DNA of 64,000 bases, from NCBI RefSeq assembly GCF_932526225.1, contig NC_064039.1, positions 16,794,639 to 16,858,638 of the forward strand, given 5' to 3'. Positions 1 to 10,600 of this stretch are shown in pieces; positions within the stretch are counted from its first letter, which is position 1; each line of letters begins with the position of its first letter. The notes beneath the pieces are model-generated. The model saw only the letters and a list, made by a program, of their open reading frames with translations. It had not been told where the DNA came from and made no database searches. The DNA comes from Nematostella vectensis (lineage: Eukaryota; Cnidaria; Anthozoa; Actiniaria; Edwardsiidae). A program made the position numbers and the translations under genes.

Positions 1-1043
1 AAAAAAGAAATTGTCTCAAGCTTTCTTATTTTGCCTCCATTTTTACTATGAATCACATTCAGCAGTTCCCACTGCTTGGTTGGCACATTACGTTAATATT
101 GCATATGGATTTTAAGCAAAAGAAGAACAACATATTAATGGAGAAGCAAAAACGATCTAAATCAAATAAACCTCATGACTGAAAATGGTCGATGTTTCAG
201 GGTATACTGTAAAACACTTATTTGACCAGATTAATACTTTGTATTAATTTGTATTAATGTACGATTGTTCATCAAAACAAATCGATATCCACGTTCATAT
301 TGTTCAGTGTTTTTGGGAAAAGCCGTCAAATAGAAATGCCAGCTTTGCATTGAAGCCTCAAGGAATACTGAAATGAAATGATCCAAGCTGTTCCATGTAC
401 TTCAGGGATGCAAACAACACTATCAAAAAAACATTATCCATCTTTCACATTGGCAGAAAAAATGGATGAAAAATGTCTCAGCTCGAAAGGTTATAATATT
501 AACAACAACAACAATAGTCACGAGATAGCTGTCAAAAGAATATGTCTATTGCTATATTCTTCCAGTGGATTCCTTGGTGCTAGTATGCTCCAGGGCCCAC
601 CAGTCTGCAGTGAGAGAAATTCTGCTGCAGTTTGTTCTATTCTATGTTGTGTACAGACTCATCAGAGAAAGAGAAAAGATTTTCCATCAAACAGAATTTG
701 AACAAAATAGCCATAGAAAATATTTTTAAGCCGTTCAATTGAAATTTGTTAAAAAAACAACAATTGGCTTAATCGAATAAAAAGTCTATCTTGACAACTG
801 GAGCCCTGATAAAAAATGATTTTTATCATTAAACAGTACTGGTTACTGGAAACAGATAAAAACCAATGTCAAAGGCATTTCTTATTTGAGATAGACTAAA
901 ACCATGGTAATTCATTCTTTTACTCTAGATAACCTTTAGACAGCTTTGGCAGACAAGAAATCATTTCATTATGGCATTCCATGAACGTTGTGCGTGCAAG
1001 TGCTTGGGTGTGCAGTGGTTCGACACATGCTTGCATTGTGGTG
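1..1043. other. Non-coding stretch, presumed LDB1 intron
   Basis: No exon or RNA gene could be supported on either strand. The last LDB1 exon visible (ends at 4647) has an open splice donor, so this stretch should be intronic or lie between the missing LDB1 C-terminal exons. I looked on the minus strand for the conserved LIM-interaction peptide and did not find it. Short ORFs here have no recognisable content. Confidence 0.5.
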
Positions 1044-1760
1044 CCTTTTAAGTGTGCATCCAGGAGTGTACCAGGCAAGGGTGATACATGCCATCTCACC
1101 GATTTCAATGAAACTTGGTCAGATTGAAGTATCCACCCAACAACTCAAACTGCCGAAGTGGTTCAGATTTTGGGATAATCCGGGGGAGGTATGACCACCC
1201 CCCTGGTTTTTGGCCATAAATTCGGGAAAATCGCCTGAAATAAGCATGAAATGTTGACCCCACTCCTGGTCACGGATTACAAGGGAATTCCATAATGTTT
1301 TATGTGAGTCAAGATCCATCCTTTCTTGGTTCACAACCAAGGTTTCTAATCATTTGGAGTGACAGGTGCCAATCAATTGCTACACGTGTCTACCATGTCA
1401 CGCATGATTTCACTGATCGGGCAAAACAGCTCCATTTCAGTGTCAAATATCTCCGATGGGCAACTTTCTTTTCACAAATTGTTTATACCATTACTCAAAC
1501 TCATCTTCAAACTTAACAAATCCGTAATAAAATTCTCGGGACTTGGTATTTTTTTCGGCAGAAATTATTCTAATCACCTTACTACTCATTGATTCTGGTA
1601 CATAAAAAAAAAGAATCAAATTTCACATTAAAAAATATTGCAGTAATGATTCTTGGGCTACAATTAGCAGCCTATATGTTTTAAAGATATAAGTTATGAA
1701 GTTCTGTGTTGACTGAAGGTAATATCCGAATAAATTTCCGTCACGAATTATGTACGTTAC
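1044..1760 (+). repeat. Left long inverted-repeat arm
   Basis: This arm is the reverse complement of 3690-4393. The best-matching part is 1044-1420, which corresponds to 4393-4020 with only scattered differences. A weaker match continues to about 1760, with indels in the A/T-rich inner part. A minus-strand 73-aa ORF in this arm and a plus-strand 78-aa ORF in the other arm are the same repeat-encoded sequence and are not genes. Confidence 0.75.
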
Positions 1761-2149
1761 TGCAACAATGTCAGTTTCAAATCGACATTTTAGTAAAAAG
1801 CGCATTTGTGCCAGTTTTTTCGTTCGAGGCTACTGAACTATTTACTTACAAGCTCAACATGATCTTGTCTTGCTATCTAATACATCCTTCTTGTGCCTTT
1901 CAACGACTGGACCTAAATATCTTCTTTGTGCAAAATCGATAAATTAGTGTAGTGCACATCAATAAATCGGTGCATCATCTTTTGGTTAAACATCTTGTTT
2001 CTGAAATACAAGTTCCCCGTAGTACATAATCAAATGTATGGCTTATAATAATTTCAAAAAGCAGCTTTCTTTATAAACAATAAGTACTAGGTGAGTCAAC
2101 CCCAGGGGTCAACACAAGAACGATTCACTGATCATTGCGTGACAGCATG

Positions 2150-3267
2150 AGCCAAGATCTTGTTGACTTTGGTAGACATTCAGTCACAAATGGTGCACAG
2201 CCGCGCGCAGGCATAAACGTAGCCAGGTATGATTTTAGTGACCCACCGGCGGGAAAGGATGTATGCGACAAGCGCACCGCTACAGTCAAGAGTCACATTC
2301 GAAGGTTCATCAACGAAGGAAACGACATCAAATGTGCAAAGGCATGAAGGTTGCAATGGAGTCATATGGTGGGATACAAGGATGCCTGCCAGCGGTTGTT
2401 AAGGTCAACGAAGACAGCCAAACCATGAAAGCCCATAAAATATCCAGGCTCTTAACAACTTCTGCTTTGAGTCTAGAGATCTCCGAGCTTGGAAAGCCTA
2501 CAATGTAGGGCCTGGTAAACGTTTTACGCCAGAGCAGCTAAGACGGTTCGTGCCAACCCAGGGTGCAACATGTCTAATTGTCTGTCTGCCGTTTGGTAGA
2601 CTGCAACAAACTGGCATTCTAAGATCAACGATCCACAGGCAACCTCGTCAGGACCAACCACTGCCTACTCTCCTGTCCAGAAGATGGATGTATAAAGACA
2701 TACCAGTCTTTTGAGAGTCTTCAAAACCACCTGGACACAGGAAAGCATTTAATACGACAAGAGAGTCTACTTACGACACAATATAAAGAAGAAGTGGGCC
2801 GAAACGACAAGGGAGATGACTGGTAGCTACTTGCATAGGGTAGTGCCAAGTGGAAACGTCGCCGAGAGTGCACCATCTACGTCTAGCAGCCCTGTATGCC
2901 AAGCTGTACAGGGTTGGGCGCTCAAGACAACCCATAAGGCAACAAGATTCTCTGATAGTGTCACGAATCATCTGAAAAGAGTGTTTATGGAAGGGGAGGA
3001 GACCGGAAGAAAGGCGACTGCTATAGATGTCTGTGCAAAGATGCAATCAGCTCGTGATGCAAGCAGCAAGAAACTGTTCAAAAAGGAAGGGAGCTTTCGG
3101 TAGATCAGATTGCTCGATATTTCAGCAGATTGTCCGTTCTTTATAGGAGTGGGCGACTGGCCATTGATCAGGCAAATCTGAGTCCCGACCAGGACAAAGA
3201 GGACTTTGTTCAAGAAGCTGAACAAATGCAGACAAGACTCGAGATCCAGAGAGAGCTAGAGCTTTAA
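2150..3267 (+). pseudogene. Decayed C2H2-finger protein of a multi-copy family
   Basis: Reading across frameshifts and stops on the plus strand gives one protein-like track. First comes a block with GKDVCDKRTATVKSHIRRF and INEGNDIKCAK (about 2236-2346). An AMESYGGIQGC-like block follows (2355-2390), then a zinc-finger-like CPEDGC..H-x5-H motif (about 2680-2745). Next is a GWALKTTHKATRFSDSV block (2913-2965) with GEETGRKA, and finally DQIARYFSRL ending at a stop near 3267. I associate this domain order with an uncharacterised protein family repeated many times in cnidarian genomes; that is recall, not a search. At least one stop near 2822 and a shift near 3090 interrupt it. Because it sits between the long inverted repeats, it may descend from the element's own transposase, but no catalytic triad is demonstrated. 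Confidence 0.55.
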
Positions 3268-3689
3268 AGATACACAGCTATGTACTGTCTCAAAGACATT
3301 CACTTCTTGCTGTTTTAGTAGTTTATTTACTTTGTGTAGTGTCAGGCTGCTATTGAAATGAGTTATGACATCATGAGTGACATGGCGCAGCTATATTACT
3401 GATTTTTGTCTAAAATTCCCAACTGGAATGGCATTGTTAGCATACCTTGTCCCTTTTTCTAGCTTTTTTTAGGAAATCCAGTTTACTGACAAATCAAAGA
3501 TGGCGCCAGCCTTTTTCTTGTCCATTCTTGATAATGTCACGATCCCCTGCAGCGCCCTAATCTATTAAGATGTGGAGATATGCGTTGGCGTGTACGTCCA
3601 AACCGAAGGTTAAGGTAGTTATTGCCGTTATTATATAAATAGAAGAATAAGGTCGTGAACAACTTTTAAGTAAACAATTTGATCCCTGG

Positions 3690-4393
3690 TTACTGATATA
3701 TCAGATGTTTTGCTTATACAGAACAAAATGGGATTTGACATTCCCGCATTATTGTTGTAACCATGGCAACCCAGTTCTTAACTTATTCTTAACGTATAAT
3801 TGTCAAACATATAAGCTGCGAATTATTGCCAAAGAATCACAACCACGTTTTTTTTATACGAAATTCGAAATTTTCTATATACCATCATCAGAGAGTAGTA
3901 GGATGATTAAAATAATTACTGTTGGAAAAAAATATCAAGTCCCGAGAATTTTATTATGGATTTGTTAAGTTTAAAGATAACTTTGAGTGATAGTAAAAAC
4001 AGCTATTTTGCCCGATCAGTGAAATCATGCGTGACATGGTAGACACGTGTAGCAATTGATTGGCACCTGTCACTCCAAATGATTAGAAACCTTGGTTGTG
4101 AACCAAGAAAGGATGGATCTTGACTCACATAAAACATTATGGAATTCCCTTGTAATCCGTGACCAGGAGTGGGGTCAACATTTCATGCTTATTTCAGGCG
4201 ATTTTCCCGAATTTATGGCCAAAAACCAGGGGGGTGGTCATAACTCCCCCCGGAATATCCCAAAATCTGAACCACTTCGGCAGTTTGAGTTGTTGGGTGG
4301 ATACTTCAAACTGACCAAGTTTCATTGAAATTGGTGAGATGGCATGTATCACCCTTGCCTGGTCCACTCCTGGATACACTCTTAAAAGTTTTG
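3690..4393 (-). repeat. Right long inverted-repeat arm
   Basis: This is the inverted partner of 1044-1760. The outer half is nearly identical to the left arm, which suggests a young insertion or recent arm homogenisation. The inner half has diverged through small indels. Confidence 0.75.
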
Positions 4394-4646
4394 CTTCATC
4401 ATAATGTTAAGTTATTATTATATGTTAAATATGTATACAAAGTAAGAAAACTTGGATGGGTTCAAATGAACGCCTAACCATCACAAACAAGAAAATTTGG
4501 GAGGGATCTAAGATGCATTGGCATGACCAAATGCTTCACCTTTAGGATGAACATTTTGATTTGTGTCAAATAAATCAAAATAACAAAGGCTATAAGGATT
4601 AGGGTTTAGTATACACAATGGGGAAATGCTGTAAAATCACAGATAC

Positions 4647-7600
4647 CTTGTGATAAGGCGCTCATCCTCATCACCAAATTCTCCTCCCATAAGTGAGGGT
4701 TCCCCTACAACCATTACATCTTGTGTTGCGAGCGAGAAATTTGAAGCTGTAGGAGACTTCTTCTTTGAGTGGCTATTTCCTGATGAAGTGGGTGTCGATG
4801 CATTAGGTGTTGATGAAGATTTGCGTTTGCGTCGAGTACGGGGTCGAGGGGTTTCTGGAGAAACAGAATAAGCTGTTACTATTTAAAAGGCATTGTGTTC
4901 TCTTAAAATACTCCAGCAGTTGTATCAAATTTATCAGTGACACTTTAAAATATCAGCTTTCTCTAACTTTCACATACTGTAGGGAGGTGTTAATAGGGCA
5001 CACATGAAATAAGCAAGGAGTGTATTATTTAAGGTTTCACCAAGTATACATGGTCAGTTTACCCTTGGGTGCCGGTGGCGTGGGCGCGTTTGGGGGCCAA
5101 ATCATTTCTTGACCATATTCTACAAAACAAATCCAACAGCTCTAGGTATCCTCGAATAGAGGTTCCCTTAAGGTTGCTCCCATGGGATTTATTTAGTCTT
5201 AATCATGGAACAAATAATATCAACTCACATTATTATGTAATATCTAGAACTTTTAACAGTTTAAAAAGTCTCACTGCTCATACCAAACATAATTATTTTT
5301 CTATCTTTGAAAAGCAGCAGTTGGCGCCAGAGGCAGTGGCAGGATAGAAGCATAAGATACTGGTCTATTTGCCAAAAAATGACCATCAGGTTATCACTGA
5401 TAGAACTAAGTTAATACATGGAAATGGACGCAATTTGGAAATATGCAGAGTGTGAAATGGTAGCCTTGTTATCGAGGTGGGGAGAGGGGTTGTCCACTAA
5501 TGCATGTTCCCTGGAAAATTAAAAGTAATTCATAGAAAAATACTTTCTTACTGCCACTGTCCCTGGACAGAAAGTACATTATTTTTAAAGTTACAATGGA
5601 GATTTTACCCTTGGGCGCTGGGGTACCTGGAGCACTTGGTGTATTCGGTGGCCATAGCATTTCCTGGCCATATTCTACAAACAAAAAGTAAACAAAAATT
5701 GTATTGCCCAAATTTAATGAATAATCAACTTATACTTTATAAGGACAGCTATCCATTTGGCAGCTATCTGGTTTATATAAAAATAAAGGTCCATCATAAG
5801 GGGGCTCTACAGTATTTCAGTAACATTTCTCTAGTTTGTAAATGCTAGCTCACATTGTAACTAAATTTAAGACCAAAGGGGATTGGTACCACCCACTTAA
5901 TCCAACACTGAAAGTACTGCCCTAGTTCTGCCCTAGTTAGTAAACTGTACCTGGTGGAGCACACATCCTTTGCCATCTCTGGAATAATGTTGACTTTAAA
6001 CAGTCTGAAATGAACATCCAAGGATTAAAGGTTTCATATATTATACAGTACTATCAATGGACTGCTTTGTATACAAATTTAAATGGTACACTGAACTTCA
6101 AGAGTTAGCCTGTCAGGATGCTGGAGGAAGAAGTTGTGCCTTTTGTTTTGTTCATCAAAGAACTTTATTGCAATATTTGAGGGCTGCAATACTTGTTTAA
6201 CAAGGTTTATACAACAACACTTGAATATCGCATGCTCAGATTGGTCAAGGGACCATGTGTTATAAGAGGACACACACATGCTTGGCGTCATCATGCACAC
6301 CAATAACTAGATTGTAAACTGGCATCAATCTGTGAATTACAATAGTAACACTATTTATGATGCTTCCCACCTCTCGGGTTCATGTTGTATGTTTTATGCC
6401 TTGACATAAGCTCTTGCATTGGTTCTAATATAACACATAACTGAAAAAGAAGAAAAAAACATGTCACTAAAATACACCACAATACAAAAAGGTATAAAGC
6501 AAAAGTTTGCTTAGTCTATGGCCTTAATTTATTTATTTTCTCAACTTCAGGGAACAAACATGCTATTAGTTGGTCTTAAAGTCTATTAAACATCAAACAA
6601 CTTTAAAAGCTAAGGCCAGTCACAATGTATTTCTCTTCAGCTAATAAGCACAAGCCAAACTCAACAAAGCCTAGAAACCACCCAATACATATTGCCCCTT
6701 ACTTCTCGGATCTTTTCTTCGTAAGAAGATTCTTGGGTTTGCTGTATTTATGCAAAAAATAAGTGAATATTAATGAAGTAGCAGTGATTTCATTTTCACA
6801 AAATAATGCAATTTAAACATTTTTTCCTAATGTAAACAGGCATATATGTTTTGGGTCTTTACAGTCAAGGCCAAATTTGCAGGAACATAAAATATTTTAT
6901 GCTGAAAAGAAATAATTTGTGAAAACCCCAAATAAGCTTTAACATCATTCCATACCAAAGATACACACAGGGTTTGATTTTAATTCTCTTTAATGTAAAC
7001 CAAGTATTATGTAAATTGGGTTAATTTTTAATCTGACCAAAACACCATCAAGTTACTACATATTTGTTATCAGCTAGAGGCTAGAATCAAACCCTGCATT
7101 CAGTAGAACATTGGAAGCAATATAACAATGGAAAAGTTCCAAAGAGCCAAGGAGCAGTTGAAGTAGGAGGTCGATAGAGAGACGGGGAAGTTATTCAAGC
7201 CCTTATTAAAGACTAAAAATATCACTATTGTGTCTAACAGAGACACGTCGTTTTTATGTTAAACCAAGCAAGAATCCCTAGCTTGTAGACATGTTAAATA
7301 GAGAGATAGTGAGAGTTAGGGATTATTTGGAAATATAGCCCCTAGAGGGGGGGGGGGGGGGCTTTTAGGGAGATTGGACGATTCATAAAGAGAAGGTTTT
7401 TTTTGTACATATTGGCTATAGGGGGGGGTATTTAGGGAGATTGGACGATTCATAAAGAGAGGGGTTTTTTGCACATATTGGCTCTAGGAGGGGGGGGGGG
7501 GGTTGGTAGATTGGGTGCTTTATAGGGCTTTTACAGCATTTAAATTGGGAAAAATAACTGAACATGTACTTACTCTTAAGTAATTAAGAGTAAAATTAGT

Positions 7601-10600
7601 CATCCCCTGGCGTGTGACGTTTTTGGAAACCTGCTCCAACATGCCTGGGTCTTGCATAGCTACAACGTTACGTGGTATCATCTCTCTATGCTGCATTATG
7701 GTAAAATGCCAGTTGCGTATTCTCATCATGTCATCAAAGGTAAACTCCAGTATCAGCCGCCCTTCTGTGCAAACCTGTATGGAAAGGTCAAACATTGAGT
7801 CATCTGAATAAGGACATATTCCTATGGATAGACAGAAGCAAAAAATGTAAAAGTTCGAATTGTACTGTATGGTTGTATTATATTTGTTTGATTGTTAGCC
7901 TAAACGTTCCTTGTGCAATATAAAACAAAATAGGCCTTGGTACTATTTGGTAGATAATCCATTTTTTGCTCCTGTCCTGTGCAGGAAATTGATTCAAATT
8001 TGTTAACAAAAATATTGAATACTTGTATATTTCATGTGACCCTGCCTTGGTATATACAAGTTTAATATCGACTGGTTATCATAGTTGTACTTATGTGTAT
8101 AATTATCTATGTGTATAGTTACCTTGGTATATACAGGTTAGGTTAAAGGTACTTGCACCGGCAAAAAATGATGGCATGCAATTAAAAAAAAAAAATCCTA
8201 CTCAAGTGGTTTTGGATAACCATCTATTTTTCATATATGCTATTTATTTTTCCTTACATCAAAAAGTTCTCTCTCTAGAAGCAAGTCAAAACACACTGTT
8301 TTTGTGGATGTAAATCATTAATAGCTTTGCACATCTGTCAACTAGATAGGGTCATGCTTGTGCAACATCAAAATGTAAGTTTACTTAGTATTGAAGTGAA
8401 AAGAGTCGAATGTGGACCAACTTCTACAGTCAATAGCTCAAAACAGACAAGAAGAATGTAAAAAAAAACTTGGAAGGGTATTGTATTTATTTAATTTTGC
8501 ACTGAAATGATTTGGTAACATGCTGTTCAAAAGGTCAAATTAATTAGGGCTCATGTATCTTGCATCCCTAATTTGAATACGATTGCACACAAAATTTCCC
8601 TTCTGGGGAGGGCTAGGAGCAACTTTTGGAGCAAAAGTCAGTGGTATTCCTAAGAAAATACACTGGAGGTGATTCTACAATCTGTTACAAAACTAATCAC
8701 CTTGCTACTGCTTGTGTTTTTAAATGAAAATCGTATGGGAAGTGTCCCATTACTTTTGTTGTGGATTGTAGCTTGTAGTTTTGTTGGAGTTTTAGTGGAA
8801 TTTTGTGCAAAATACATGCTTATTCGGCAAAATAATTGAATTATGGGGATTCAAGCTTTATTCTTTGGTGTATATCTACAGATAAATAAAATATTTGAGC
8901 CAAAATTTGCAGTTACTGCTAGGGGCATTGAGGTAAACAAGTAAAGATTTTGGAACCCTGTTTCGTTGAGCAATTATAATTTATTTGGCAGATTTATAAT
9001 ATTATTTTCTATACAGTAAAGGTCAAACACATTTTGCTCCAAGAAGAAAAATGGCTTTGCAATAAAACTTGCCATGTGTATAGTAGAGCTAATAAGAAAG
9101 AAACAAGCGGGAGTTTTTTCCAAGATTCCATGTTTTCTGATATTTTGATTTTTTTAATTGCTCTATTTTCCTCGCAAAAAAATGTTTAAAAAAACTCCCA
9201 CTAGATTATCTGTTTTATCATTGTGATTGAATATTGCTAAAAAATTCTTTTTATTGTCAAAAGCGTAGGTAAAAAACGCAAATATAGTGAAAAAGGGCAC
9301 ATGCTATTCAATTCAATTAACATTTTCAGCTGTCAATCTCATCAACCACCCTTTTCCAAACTGATCTTTGGTAACTATTCTTTCTATATCTGTAGTCAGT
9401 TTTGATCAATTATATGGCAGCTCAATGTTATAACAAGCCCAAAAATACCTCAAAATAATAGCCGGTGCTAGTACTTAATATGTCTGGTTACCATAGCTGA
9501 GTACTAGGTACCTACCTTGGTATAAACAGGTTTAATATGACTGGTTATCATAGTTGTATTTTCACAGTCTAATGTGATTGTAGTATTATGATACGACTCC
9601 TTGGGTTGGAGTAGGTGATAGTACAACTCTGTAACTCCTCCTTCGAATATACTCCTAAAATATCGAGGAATAAGTGTTCTCCCAATTGCTGAAAAGACAA
9701 TAAGAGATGTTCAGTTTGAGATAACTAAGGGAGTATAAGGGTAAGTTGAGATATACATTGGGTAAAGAGAGTGACACAACTAGTGTACCTCAGAGGAAAG
9801 GGTTTTGGTTCTCAAACAAGAGGGCATGGATTCAAACCAGGGTCAGCATGGGTGTAGATTGTGTACAATTCAAGCTAAGTACAACGAGGATAAGGAATCC
9901 CTTGTCTTTTGGATAAGGAGATGGGTGACCTTTGAAGACTTTTTATGAGTCTGTATTTGGGGAACAAAGGAGAGCAACTGGGGACCATGTTTACTGACAT
10001 TGCTCATACATCAACGTTTACTCATGAACACACATAATATGGGAAAATGACATTACAAACAGATACTGAGACATACACATAAACAAAACAATGTAGAACT
10101 TTTCTACAATAGTTAAAATCTGTGAACATATTTGCTTAACAATTCATGTTTAGTACACAAGGTTAACTTACTATATCTTTTTGGTCCATCTTCTAAACAA
10201 AAGTTCAATGTTAAAGTAGCATCTTCTTCAAAGAATTCGGTGACAAAGGAATCCCACCAGAGGTTGTCACTCTCCTTAAATAGAACATAGATGATTGGTT
10301 AGAAAATAGAACATAGATGATTGGTTAGAAAATAGAACATAGATGGTTGGTTAGACAATAGAACATAGATGATTGGTTAGACAGATGATTGGTTAGACAA
10401 TAGAACATAGATGATTGGTTAGACAATAGAACATAGATGATTGGTTAGAAAATAGAACATAGATGATTGGTTAGACAATAGAACATAGATGATTGGTTAG
10501 ACAATGAAAATACAATGATAGCACTGACATCTCCTTGTAGGTTGGGATAACCTATCAGATTGTATCTATTTACCCCTCTTAAATGGTTCAAGGTTAAAGT

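Larger units (their letters stand above)
1044..4393. mobile_element. TIR-flanked DNA element with decayed coding core
   Basis: Two long arms in inverted orientation (about 1044-1760 and 3690-4393) flank a core with a decayed plus-strand coding region. The outer ~350 bp of the arms match almost base for base when one is reverse-complemented; similarity weakens inward. The outer ends read ttttaag(a)gtgt..atccaggagtg. The layout (ends, inner coding region, about 3.35 kb) fits a cut-and-paste DNA transposon or a derived non-autonomous copy. I could not define a clean target-site duplication, so the ends are accurate only to several bases. The element lies in the presumed last intron of LDB1. Superfamily is not assigned. 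Confidence 0.65.

Noticed and set aside
1-4640. LDB1 LIM-interaction exon
   Set aside because: Searched on the minus strand after the open donor at 4647. No peptide resembling the LIM-interaction motif was found, so it is taken to be outside the window.
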